From Bog-473 sp963743785 (GTDB lineage: Bacteria; Actinomycetota; Acidimicrobiia; Acidimicrobiales; RAAP-2), in contig CAVURD010000041.1 of NCBI GenBank assembly GCA_963743785.1, positions 30,399 through 94,398 on the forward strand: a stretch of DNA of 64,000 nucleotides, in the 5' to 3' direction. The first letter of the stretch is position 1; the number at the start of each line of letters is the position of its first letter. This document shows, piece after piece, positions 8,211 to 17,558 of this stretch. The translations under genes and the position numbers were made by a program. A model generated the notes under the pieces. The model did no database searches. It was not told where the DNA came from and was given only the letters and a program-made list of their open reading frames with translations.

Positions 8211-8951
8211 ATGGCGCCGTTGCTCGAGATCCGCGATCTGCACGTTTCCACCGAGGACATCGAGATCCTGCGAGGGGTGAACCTGTCGGTGAACACCGGG
8301 GAGATTCACGCGCTGATGGGGCCAAACGGGGCCGGCAAGTCGACGCTGGCCGGCGCGCTGATGGGCAACCCGGTCTACACCGTGACCTCCGGATCGATCC
8401 TCCTCGATGGTCAGGACGTGACGGCCTGGGCGGCGGACGTCCGGTCCAAGGCCGGCCTCTTCCTGGCCTTCCAATATCCCGAATCCATCGAAGGGGTCTC
8501 CGTCACCCAATTCCTGCGCCAGGCCATGGCGGCCCGCACCGAAGAGGATGTCTCCGTGCTCGAAGTTCGGGTGCTCATGACCGAATGGATGGAGCGCCTC
8601 GGCATGGACAAATCGTTTGCCAGTCGCCACCTCAACCAGGGGTTCAGCGGCGGCGAGAAGAAGCGCAACGAGATCTTGCAGATGGCACTGCTCAAGCCCC
8701 GCGTGGCCGTGCTCGACGAGACCGACTCCGGCCTCGACATCGACGCACTGCGCGTGGTTGGCCGGGGCGTGCACGCGGTGCGGGACGAGCGGCCCGAGCT
8801 CGGCGTGCTGGCGATCACCCATTACCAACGCCTTTTGGATGAGCTCATCCCCGACTTCGTGCACCTCTTGGTGGACGGTCGCATCGTGAAGAGCGGTGGC
8901 CCCGAGCTGGCCAAGCGGGTGGAGGTCGACGGTTACGAGGACTGGCGATGA
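8211..8951 (+). CDS. sufC: Fe-S assembly ATPase SufC (copy 1)
   Basis: SufC is the ABC-type ATPase of the SufBCD scaffold that builds iron-sulfur clusters in the cytosol. All motifs are intact: Walker A GPNGAGKST at residues 37-45, FLAFQYPESIEGV (Q-loop region), signature FSGGEKKRNE, Walker B AVLDETDSGLDID and switch histidine AITHYQ. Length (246 aa) is normal. Its 3' end overlaps sufS (ATGA), so it is translationally coupled to the sulfur-donor genes and not to sufB or sufD, which is unusual. A second complete sufC lies at 12213-12932. An IscR-like operator abuts the start. Confidence 0.95.
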   Translation: MAPLLEIRDLHVSTEDIEILRGVNLSVNTGEIHALMGPNGAGKSTLAGALMGNPVYTVTSGSILLDGQDVTAWAADVRSKAGLFLAFQYPESIEGVSVTQFLRQAMAARTEEDVSVLEVRVLMTEWMERLGMDKSFASRHLNQGFSGGEKKRNEILQMALLKPRVAVLDETDSGLDIDALRVVGRGVHAVRDERPELGVLAITHYQRLLDELIPDFVHLLVDGRIVKSGGPELAKRVEVDGYEDWR

Positions 8952-10189
8952 CGGCCCTTCCGCTGAACGTGGAGGCGCTGCGGAAGGACTTCCCGCTCCT
9001 CACCCGCACCGTGCACGATCGACCCATCGTGTACCTCGACTCGGCATCCTCGGCCCTCCAGCCCCAGTCGGTCATCAACACCATGGCCCGCTACTACGAG
9101 ACGACGCACGCCAACGTGCACCGCGGGGTCTACGCCACGGCGGAGGAATCAACCCACCTGTACGAGCACGCCCGCATCATGACCGGTCGGTTCATCGGCG
9201 CCGACGAACCCGAGCACGAGATCGTCTTCACCAAGAACACCACTGAGTCCATCAACCTGGTGGCGCATACCTGGGGACGCGCCAACCTCAAAGCGGGCGA
9301 CCGCATCCTGCTGACCGAAATGGAGCACCACGCCAACATCGTGCCCTGGCTGATGCTGGCCGAAGAAATCGGCCTCGAAATCCGGTACATCCCCGTCGAC
9401 GGCGAAGGGCGACTGGACCTCGACGACCTCACCACTTTGATGGCCGGGGTGAAACTGGTCGGGCTTTCGGCCATGTCGAACGTCCTGGGAACGATCAACC
9501 CGGTCACCGAAATCGCCGCCGTGGCCCACAGCGCCGGAGCCCTGGTCGTGGTCGACGGGGCGCAATTGGTGCCCCACGCCCCGATCAACGTCACCAAGCT
9601 CGGGGCCGACTTCCTGGCGTTCTCGGCCCACAAGATGATGGGGCCAACCGGGATCGGCGTGCTCTGGGCCCGCAAGGAGTTGCTCAACGCCATGCCGCCG
9701 TTCCTCGGGGGCGGGGGAATGATCCTCGACGTGAAACTCGATTCATTCCGCCCGGCGGCCCCGCCGGCCCGGTTCGAAGCCGGTACGCCACCCATCGCCG
9801 AGGCGGTCGGCCTGTCGGCCGCCATCGAGTATCTCGACGAGATCGGCATGGACCGCATTCGGGCCCACGAGCTCGCGCTGACCAACCATGCGCTGGCCCG
9901 GCTGGACGAGAAGCTCGGCCGCGACTGCCGCATCTTCGGCCCACCGGCCGGCGCCGACCGCGGTGGCGTGATGTCCATCGCCTACCGCGATGTGCACGCG
10001 CACGATCTGGCCCAGGTCCTCGACCAGTTCGGCGTGTGCGTGCGTCCCGGCCACCACTGCGCCAAGCCGCTCATGCGCAAGCTCGGCGTCCAGGCGACGG
10101 CCCGGGCCTCATTGTCCCTGTTCAGCGACGAGCACGACATCGAAGTGCTGATTGAAGGGCTGTTGGAAGCCGGTAGATTGTTCGGGTGA
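8948..10189 (+). CDS. sufS: Cysteine desulfurase SufS
   Basis: SufS is a PLP enzyme that takes sulfur from cysteine as a persulfide and passes it to SufU. The PLP lysine is K229 in SAHKMMGPTGIG, and the active-site cysteine is C371 in RPGHHCAKP, with the short type II loop. The start region YLDSASSALQPQSV and the helix TKNTTESINLVA are characteristic. Length is 413 residues. It overlaps sufC1 by 4 bases and is followed by sufU after 25 bases, so the three form one operon. Confidence 0.96.
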   Translation: MTALPLNVEALRKDFPLLTRTVHDRPIVYLDSASSALQPQSVINTMARYYETTHANVHRGVYATAEESTHLYEHARIMTGRFIGADEPEHEIVFTKNTTESINLVAHTWGRANLKAGDRILLTEMEHHANIVPWLMLAEEIGLEIRYIPVDGEGRLDLDDLTTLMAGVKLVGLSAMSNVLGTINPVTEIAAVAHSAGALVVVDGAQLVPHAPINVTKLGADFLAFSAHKMMGPTGIGVLWARKELLNAMPPFLGGGGMILDVKLDSFRPAAPPARFEAGTPPIAEAVGLSAAIEYLDEIGMDRIRAHELALTNHALARLDEKLGRDCRIFGPPAGADRGGVMSIAYRDVHAHDLAQVLDQFGVCVRPGHHCAKPLMRKLGVQATARASLSLFSDEHDIEVLIEGLLEAGRLFG

Positions 10190-10214
10190 CTCCACGAGAG
10201 CCCGAGGTCGCCTG

Positions 10215-10757
10215 ATGGGCGACCTCGATGACCTGTACCGCGAAATCATCCTCGACCACTACCGCTCGCCACGAAACCGGGGGGAGCTCGAGTCGCCGCC
10301 CGCGCACCGGGTGGAGGGCTTCAACCCGCTGTGCGGCGACGAGGTGGTGGTGAGCCTGTTGGTCGAGGACGGCAAACTCGCCGACCTGAAAATCGGCGGC
10401 TCGGGCTGCTCCATCAGCCAGTCGTCCGCCTCATTGATGTCGTCTGCGGTCAAGGGCAAGTCGGTTGACGAGGTGTTCCAGTTGATCCGCACCTTCAAGG
10501 GCATGATGTCGATCCACGAGGCCCTGCTCGGTCACGAGAACGAGACCGAAGAACCCGAGGTGATCGATGTCGACAAGCTCGGCGAATTGGCGGCCCTGCA
10601 GGGAGTGGTGAAGTTCCCCGTGCGCATCAAGTGCGCCACCCTCAGCTGGAACGCCCTGGCCCAGGGCCTCGACGAAGTGGCGGCCGAGCTTCCTAGCGTC
10701 GTCGCTCAGCAGGGCCGGGGGTCGAAGGACGGGATGGACCCTGGCGTCGTGGCCTGA
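10215..10757 (+). CDS. sufU: Sulfur-transfer protein SufU
   Basis: This 180-residue IscU-like protein is the zinc-dependent sulfur acceptor that activates SufS in Gram-positive bacteria. The zinc ligands are visible: C40 and D42 in LCGDE, C65 in GSGCSIS and C140 in KCATLSW. The SufU-specific insertion between the second and third cysteines is present. ATG 10215 gives the family start MGDLDDLYREIILDHYRSP; a longer upstream start is unlikely. Its 3' end overlaps the convergent LCP gene by about 52 bases if that gene is read in its corrected frame. Confidence 0.95.
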   Translation: MGDLDDLYREIILDHYRSPRNRGELESPPAHRVEGFNPLCGDEVVVSLLVEDGKLADLKIGGSGCSISQSSASLMSSAVKGKSVDEVFQLIRTFKGMMSIHEALLGHENETEEPEVIDVDKLGELAALQGVVKFPVRIKCATLSWNALAQGLDEVAAELPSVVAQQGRGSKDGMDPGVVA

Positions 10758-12163
10758 CTCGGGGTCGTGGTGGCCGATCCGGTCGATGCCGGTGCCGTCG
10801 TGGCCGCGGCGCCGGTGCTGCCGGCACTGCCCGTGCTCGGCCGAGGCCGCCGCGGTAGCCGGATTGCCGTACTGGTCGAGCGGCGGGGTGGTGGATGCGT
10901 TGGGGGTGACGCCGAGGAATTGCGTGATCATCTGGGTGGCGGCGGGTTCCTGCGTCACCTGCACATCTTCGCTGTAGGGGGAGTAGTACGCACCCGCCGT
11001 CGGCAGGACGTAGGACACCAGGGACGAACCGGAAAAGGCGTGATAGCGCTGCGCCAGGGACAGCAGCGCGGTCGCACCCAATTTGTTGTCGAGCGTCACG
11101 TCATGGGTCAGCGAAGCGATGAACGAGGCCGCCGTAATGGGGTTGTAGGTCGATTTGGCCTTGTTCACCACGGCCTCGATCATCAGGTTCTGTCGCTCGA
11201 TCCGGCCGATGTCCCCGGACCCGTCGCTATGCCACTCCCCATTTTTGTAGTACTCGAAGTCGCGCGAGCGCGAGAGGGCGAGCGCCTCGGAACCGGACAA
11301 GACCTGGCATCCGGTGGTGGTGATATCGAGTCCGCTGCAGTTGGTGTACGAGCCGCCCGGACCGCAGGCGCCGTAGTCGCGGACCGGATAGGGCACATCC
11401 ATCGACACCCCGCCGAGAGCGTTGACCGCGTCCATCAGTCCGAAGAAGTTGACCACGATCCAGTGGCTGATCGGGATGCCGAAGGTGTTCTGAATCGTCT
11501 GGACCAACCCGTTGGCCCCGGTGCCGCTCGGCTCCTTGTCGTTCGGCCCGGCGGCGAAGGCGGCGTTCAACTTGTTCGGGTTCGACACACCCGAGGACGC
11601 CGGCACGCCCGAGAGGGTCACCAGGGTGTCACGGGGCAGGGACAGGACGCTGGCCGTGCCGGCCTTGGGGTCGACATGGATGACCTTGATGGTGTCGCTG
11701 CGCTGACCGCCGGCGTTCACGGCGTTCCCGAATTGCTGGGCCTGAGCCGCCGTCTCGCCCGACCGGGTGTCCGAGCCGATCACCAGCACGTTGTAGGGGG
11801 CCCCGTCGGCCACCGAGACACACGACGCGCAGGCCGCCGTCTGGATCCGGCTGAATTCGTAGCGGAAATAGCCGTAGCCGGCCGCCGCCAGCAGCACGAT
11901 CAGGGCGAGCAGCCCGAGCGCCACCCGCACGGCCAGTCGACCCTTCGAGCGGGGCCGCTTCTTCTTCGGCCGCCGCGGCTCTTGGACGCGTCGATTTTGG
12001 CCCCGAGTGACTGCAGACCCGCTTCGTTGGCCACGGCGTCGGACCTGGCTCCGCCCCGCATCTGTTGACCGAGGGACTCCAGGCCGCTCGCGTTGGCGCC
12101 CCGGGCCTGGGCGCTGCGAGAGGAGCGGCTGGACCTGTCGTCGGGCGGACGACCGTTCGCCAT
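10706..12163 (-). CDS. LytR-CpsA-Psr family wall-polymer ligase, two frameshifts
   Basis: LCP proteins transfer lipid-linked glycopolymers to peptidoglycan outside the membrane. The N-terminus from ATG 12163 (MANGRPPDDRSSRSSRSA) is a cytoplasmic tail. After a one-base gap near 11965 the frame continues KKKRPRSKGRLAVRVALG, then a membrane helix (LLALIVLLAAAGYGYF) and the catalytic domain with VLVIGSDTRSGE, SDTIKVIHVDP, SLPRDTLV and an RSRDFEYY-type Arg motif. A second shift near 10840 restores a Ser/Thr/Ala/Pro-rich tail ending PSFDPRPC at TGA 10706-10708. The corrected protein is about 485 residues. It lies between two SUF clusters and has no obvious functional link to them. Confidence 0.85.
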
Positions 12164-12212
12164 GGGCGCCTACGGTACCAAGCCCAGCCTGGGCAATAGC
12201 GGCACCCCAGGC

Positions 12213-12928
<716 letters not shown>

Positions 12929-12932
<4 letters not shown>

Positions 12933-13246
12933 GGCAGCACCACCGAGACGTCTCCGTCGGCCACTTCGACGTGGTACACCGCTACGGGTTGGGTGGCGGG
13001 CAGGGAGCACGGACTGCCGGTCAGCAGGTCGAAGGTGCTGCCGTGGCGCGGGCACTCGATCTCACACTCGTCGGCCCACACCTCGCCCTCGGCCAATGAA
13101 TAATTCTCATGGCTGCAGCGGTCGTCGACGGCATGGAACTCATCGCCGATGCGCACCAGCGCGATGCGGTAGCCGGGACCGTCGAAGCGCTTGGCCTGGC
13201 CCGGCTCCAGATCGTCGACCCGGCAGAGCACCACGGTCTCAGGCAC
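12929..13246 (-). CDS. Rieske-type [2Fe-2S] ferredoxin of the SUF cluster
   Basis: This 105-residue protein matches the small Rieske ferredoxin often placed between sufD and sufC in actinobacteria. The cluster ligands are C44 and H46 in RCSHEN and C65 and H68 in ECPRHGSTFD. It resembles ferredoxin subunits of non-haem dioxygenases, but no oxygenase gene is nearby. A role in electron supply to cluster assembly is likely but inferred. It overlaps sufD by 8 bases at its start and sufC2 by 4 bases at its end, so translation is coupled. Confidence 0.92.
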
Positions 13247-14605
13247 CGGTCACCGCGCTGGCGATGCTCCGCTGGCCGAGGGCCACGCCGAGGCGTTCGT
13301 GCACCTCTCGCCGCAGCAGCGGAGTCGCCGCACCGATGGGCCCTCGATCGATGATGGCGTCGAAGAAACCCTGCACGATCAGACCCTCGGCCACGTCCGG
13401 GGCGATGCCGCGCGACTCGATGTAGTAACGCTGGTCCTCGTCGATCGGTCCCACCGTCGAGGCGTGGGAGCACTTCACATCGTTCTCCAAAATATCGAGG
13501 TTGGGCACGGAGTCGGCATGGGCCCCTTCGTCCAGCACCAGGTTGTGATTGGTCTGGCGGGCGTCGGTGCGCACGGCCCCCCGGTGCACGCGGATCAGGC
13601 CGCTGTAGACCGAGCGGGAGGTCCCGGCCACCGCTCCCTGGCACAGCAGCTCGCTGGTGGTGCGGGGCGCCACGTGGTCCTGCAGGGTGCGAATGTCGTG
13701 GACCTGGGTCCCGTTCCCGAGGTAGGCCGAGAGGATCTCGCTGTGGGCTCCCTTGCCGACGACCGAGACATCGGCGCGGACGCGGTCGTAGTCGCCACCC
13801 AGGCCGACGGTGAAGGTACGCAGGGAGGCGTCTTGTCCCCCCGGGCCGCCAGCCGGGCCAGCGACCAGGCCGCCTCGTTGAGGATCTGCAAGGAGACGTA
13901 GGAGAGCGACGCCCCGTCGCCGGCCTCGAGCTCGGTGACCGGGACGACCAGCGAGCGGGTCAGGCCGGCCGGCCCGGCGTAGATCTCGACCACCGAGGCC
14001 TGGGCGTTGGTCCCGAGGCGAACCGACGTGCGCGGAAAGGCGGCTGCGTTGGGCAGAGACTCGTCCTCGTCCTGGTCGCACCAGTGCATGACGAGAATGG
14101 GGTGCGGCACCACGACACCGGCCGGCACGTCGATCAACACGGCGTCGGGAAAGAACGCATCGTTGAGGAGGACCAGGGCGTCGCCGCCAACTTGGACGTG
14201 CCCCACCATGTGCTCGGCGTCGGCGATGTCGGCGGTGCCGCCGAACCCAAAGGCAGGGTGCTCGCCGTCGCTCTCGAAGTCCCCCGGCTGCCCGTTGTGC
14301 ACCAGGACCTGGCCCGACAATGAACCCAGCGCCGAGACGGCCGAGGCCAGGCCGGCAGCTGCCCCGGCGGTGTCGCCCGGGGTGGTCGCCGGCGCGAATC
14401 GGTCGAGATCGAGCTCGTCGATGGGCGAATAGCGCCACACCTCCTCACTCTCGGTCGGCAGCGCCGTCGAGGCGAATGCCGCGTGGCTGGCCACCCGCCG
14501 TTCGCGCAGCCACTCCGGCCCGGGCAGGGCCGCGGCATCCTCGGCGCGAAACGTTTGCAGGGTCAAACTCTCTCCAATGGGGGTGGCAGGCACCGTCAGC
14601 AGCAC
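13239..14605 (-). CDS. sufD: Fe-S assembly protein SufD, frameshifted
   Basis: SufD is the beta-helix partner of SufB in the SufBC2D scaffold. The N-terminal frame reads ALPGPEWLRERRVASHAAF and EEVWRYSPIDELDLDRF. The C-terminal frame reads TFTVGLGGDYDRVRADV, then KCSHASTVGPIDEDQRYY and SRGIAPDVAEGLIVQGFF, the conserved SufB/D end. They join if the run of six C at 13837-13842 is seven. The start is uncertain: GTG 14605 is the earliest, but TTG 14566 has GGAGAG just upstream and gives the family-like MTLQTFRAEDAAALPG. It heads the sufD-Rieske-sufC2 operon and is separated from sufB by a crotonase gene on the other strand. Confidence 0.9.
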
Positions 14606-14719
14606 GGTACTTTCAAAGCACTCGTCGCCGGATGTCTGAGCCGGCGTTGAGCGGACCTACCGCCTCACCACTCTAATGCCCAGCAGGAGCATTCTTTCCG
14701 CCCCGGTTAGCCTGCGGGT

Positions 14720-15589
14720 ATGGGAGAGATCACCAGCTTCAGTTCGCCGGTCCTGAGTATCGAGCAGCACGATGCCGTGGCCACGGTCTGGCTGGACCGG
14801 CCGGAGGCCCGCAACGCCATGGGGCCCGAATTGTGGACCGACCTGCCGCGGGCCATGCACGCCGTGAGCGAGGAAACCGACGTGCGGGTGGTCGTGGTGG
14901 CGGCTCGGGGGCCACACTTCTCGGTCGGCCTGGACCTCAAGGCCATGGGGAGCGTGCTGAGCGGAGACGGGGACGGCGGTGGGGGCGGTGGGGGCGACGG
15001 CTCGCCGGCGCCGTCGATGGCCGCTCGGGCCCGCAAGTCCCGCCGCGAGGTGCTGCGCCTCCAGGCCTCCATTTCGGCCGTCGCCCTGTGCCCCAAGCCG
15101 GTCATCGCCGCCGTCCACGGGTACTGCATCGGCGGCGGGGTCGACCTCATCGCGGCCTGTGACATCCGGCTGGCCTCGGCCGACGCCGTCTTCTCGGTAC
15201 GCGAAGCCAAGGTGGCGATCGTGGCCGACCTCGGGAGCCTGCAGCGACTGCCCGCCATCATCGGGGCCGGGCACCTGGCCGAGCTGGCCTTCACCGGCAA
15301 GGACATCGACGCCGCCCGGGCCAGGGAGATCGGGCTGGTCAACGAGGTGGCGGCCGATGCGGGTGCGGTGCAGGCCGCGGCCGCCGCGCTGGCGGGCGAG
15401 ATCGCGGCCAACTCCCCCATCGCCGTCCAGGGGACCAAGGCGGTGCTGGCCGCCAACGAGGGGCGGACCGTGGCCGAAGGGTTGGACTATGTGGCCACCT
15501 GGAATGCCGGCATGTTGGCCTCCGACGACCTGGTCGAAGCGATGATGGCCTTCATGGAGCGTCGCCCGCCGAAGTTCACGGGCCGGTAG
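14720..15589 (+). CDS. Enoyl-CoA hydratase/isomerase (crotonase) family protein
   Basis: The crotonase fold is clear: WLDRPEARNAMGPELW, GPHFSVGLDLKAMG (first oxyanion loop) and HGYCIGGGVDLIAACDIRLA (second oxyanion loop). The family hydrates or isomerises unsaturated acyl-CoAs. Between the two loops there is a glycine-rich insertion (seven Gly in a row within about residues 82-98) that most family members lack. The C-terminus MMAFMERRPPKFTGR is typical. The gene sits alone on the plus strand in the middle of the SUF genes, interrupting the expected sufB-sufD order. Exact substrate is unknown. Confidence 0.88.
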   Translation: MGEITSFSSPVLSIEQHDAVATVWLDRPEARNAMGPELWTDLPRAMHAVSEETDVRVVVVAARGPHFSVGLDLKAMGSVLSGDGDGGGGGGGDGSPAPSMAARARKSRREVLRLQASISAVALCPKPVIAAVHGYCIGGGVDLIAACDIRLASADAVFSVREAKVAIVADLGSLQRLPAIIGAGHLAELAFTGKDIDAARAREIGLVNEVAADAGAVQAAAAALAGEIAANSPIAVQGTKAVLAANEGRTVAEGLDYVATWNAGMLASDDLVEAMMAFMERRPPKFTGR

Positions 15590-15618
15590 GACGCGGGGCC
15601 GGCGGCTCAGCGCTCAGC

Positions 15619-15957
15619 TCAGCGCTTCTTGCGCCACCACCGGTTGCTGGCCCGCTCCCGTTTGGCATCGTCCCGGCGCACCTCTTCGAGCAGGTCCGGC
15701 GCCACGTCGTTGATGATGTCCTCGGCCGAATCCAAGAGTGCGGCGGCATCCTGTCCGCCGGATCCGGGCTCGTCCTCGAGCGCCGGCTCCACCAGGCTCC
15801 CGTGCGACCAGCCCACATCGGCCAGACGGCGACGGTAGGAGGGGCAGTTCTCCGGGCAGCGCCAGGGCGCCTCGGGTGCCAGATCGAGCCGGCAAAAGCG
15901 CGCCGCCTCACCCGAGGCGTACGTCCGGCTCTGGAAGTTGACGCATTCCTCTCGCAT
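15619..15957 (-). CDS. Small cysteine-containing protein downstream of sufB (112 aa)
   Basis: A 112-residue protein starting MREECVNFQSRTYASGEAAR. Four cysteines lie at residues 5, 22, 34 and 38 in a CX16CX11CX3C pattern, the last two in WRCPENCPSY. Such a set could bind zinc or an iron-sulfur cluster. The middle is acidic (EPALEDEPGSGG, DIINDVAPDLLEE) and the C-terminus is basic (KRERASNRWWRKKR). It follows sufB on the same strand after a gap of about 86 bases, so a link to SUF is plausible. An earlier ATG at 15987 is possible. No named family is recognised. Confidence 0.65.
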   Translation of the reverse strand: MREECVNFQSRTYASGEAARFCRLDLAPEAPWRCPENCPSYRRRLADVGWSHGSLVEPALEDEPGSGGQDAAALLDSAEDIINDVAPDLLEEVRRDDAKRERASNRWWRKKR

Positions 15958-15958
15958 C

Positions 15959-15982
15959 GGCACGGCACCATGGTGCCATGCC
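15959..15982. promoter_or_regulatory. 24-bp near-perfect palindrome before the small Cys protein
   Basis: The palindrome is centred on CCATGG, with a perfect 14-base core GGCACCATGGTGCC and outer arms that continue with one mismatched pair. It lies directly before the ATG at 15957 and after sufB. It may be an operator or an RNA hairpin that affects expression of the small gene. There is no T-run, so it is not a typical terminator. Confidence 0.6.
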
Positions 15983-16043
15983 GCCACCGGGAACGCCGTT
16001 CAGGTCCGGCCCAGGGGCGTCTTACCCGACCGAGCCCGGCCAC

Positions 16044-17444
16044 TTATCCGACCGAGCCCTCCATCTGCAGCTCAATCAGGCGGCTCCACTCCACGGCGTA
16101 TTCCATGGGGAGGGTCCGGGTCACCGGCTCAATGAAGCCGTTGACGATCATGCCCATGGCCTGGCTCTCGGAGAGTCCCCGACTCATGAGGTAGAAGAGC
16201 TGGTCCTCGCCCACCTTCGAGATCGTGGCCTCGTGCCCGATGCGGGCGTCGCGCTCACCGACCTCCATGTAGGGCTTGGTCTCCGAGGTGGAGTCGTCAT
16301 CGAGCAGGAGGGCATCGCAGCGCACGAACGACTTGGAGCCGGTGGCGCCCTTGTCCACGTGCACCTTGCCTCGGTACGTCGTGATCCCACCGTCCTTGGA
16401 GATGGACTTGGACACGATGGTCGACGAGGTCTCCGGGGCTACGTGGAACATCTTGGCCCCGGCGTCCTGGTGCTGGCCGGCGCCGGCGTAGGCCACCGAC
16501 AAGACCTCACCCGACGCCTTCGGCCCCATCAGGTACACCGAGGGGTACTTCATGGTCAGGCGCGAGCCGATGTTGCCGTCGATCCACTCGACGTGGGCCT
16601 CCGCCTCGGCCCGGGCCCGCTTGGTCACCAGGTTGTAGACGTTGTTCGACCAGTTCTGGATCGTCGTGTACGTGATCCGGGCGCCCTGCAGGGCCACCAG
16701 CTCCACCACGGCCGAGTGCAACGAGTCGGTGGTGTACACCGGCGCCGAGCACCCCTCGATGTAGTGCACCTGCGAGCCCTCGTCGGCGATGATCAGGGTC
16801 CGCTCGAACTGACCCATGTTCTCCGCGTTGATCCGGAAGTAGGCCTGCAGGGGCATGTCGACCTTGACGCCGGGCGGCACGTAGATGAACGACCCGCCCG
16901 ACCACACGGCCGAGTTGAGGGCGGCGAACTTGTTGTCGTTGGGCGGGATGAGCGTGCCGAACCACTTGCGGACGATCTCGGGGTACTCGCGCACCGCGGT
17001 GTCCATGTCGCAGAAGAGCACGCCTTGCGCCTCGAGGTCCTCCCGGTTGCGGTGGAATACCACTTCGCTTTCATATTGCGCGGTCACACCCGACAGGTAC
17101 TTGCGCTCGGCCTCGGGGATGCCCAGCTTCTCGTAGGTGTTCTTGATGGCGTCCGGGAGGTCCTCCCAGCTGTCCACCTGACCACCCGTCGGCTTGATGT
17201 AGTAGTAGATGTCGTCGAAGTCGAGCTGGGGCATCTGCGTGGCGAACCACGGTGCCATCGGCTTGCGCTCGAAGTGCTTCAACGCCTTGAGTCGGAAGTC
17301 CCGCATCCACTGCGGCTCGTTCTTCATCTCTGACATCTCGCGCACGATCGACTCGTTCAGGCCCTTCTTGGGCTTGAAGATGTAGTCCTCGGCGTCACTC
17401 CAACCAAGCTGGTAGCGACCAAGATCGAGATCTGTTGTAGCCAT
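16044..17444 (-). CDS. sufB: Fe-S assembly scaffold protein SufB
   Basis: SufB (466 aa) is the main scaffold on which the iron-sulfur cluster is assembled. Recognisable text includes YQLGWSDAEDYIFKPKKG near the start, WFGTLIPPNDNKFAALNSAV, GSQVHYIEGCSAP (with conserved Cys) and DGGITTYRGKVHVDKGA. The C-terminus is the SufB/D domain ending SRLIELQMEGSVG. ATG 17444 follows CAGGAG by 5 bases. Upstream, TAGT-AACA-ACTA (17485-17496) is a short inverted repeat that might be an operator, but it does not match the IscR-like box found before sufC1. sufB is not contiguous with sufD, unlike most actinobacteria. Confidence 0.96.
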   Translation of the reverse strand: MATTDLDLGRYQLGWSDAEDYIFKPKKGLNESIVREMSEMKNEPQWMRDFRLKALKHFERKPMAPWFATQMPQLDFDDIYYYIKPTGGQVDSWEDLPDAIKNTYEKLGIPEAERKYLSGVTAQYESEVVFHRNREDLEAQGVLFCDMDTAVREYPEIVRKWFGTLIPPNDNKFAALNSAVWSGGSFIYVPPGVKVDMPLQAYFRINAENMGQFERTLIIADEGSQVHYIEGCSAPVYTTDSLHSAVVELVALQGARITYTTIQNWSNNVYNLVTKRARAEAEAHVEWIDGNIGSRLTMKYPSVYLMGPKASGEVLSVAYAGAGQHQDAGAKMFHVAPETSSTIVSKSISKDGGITTYRGKVHVDKGATGSKSFVRCDALLLDDDSTSETKPYMEVGERDARIGHEATISKVGEDQLFYLMSRGLSESQAMGMIVNGFIEPVTRTLPMEYAVEWSRLIELQMEGSVG

Positions 17445-17558
17445 GTGGCTCCTGAGGTCTGGGGAGGTATTTCTCCTACGTAGATAGTAACAACTACCCG
17501 GGCCAGGCGAAACGGAATCACCTGGTAGCCACGTCGGTTGCCGTGGCAGGCTCGGCGG

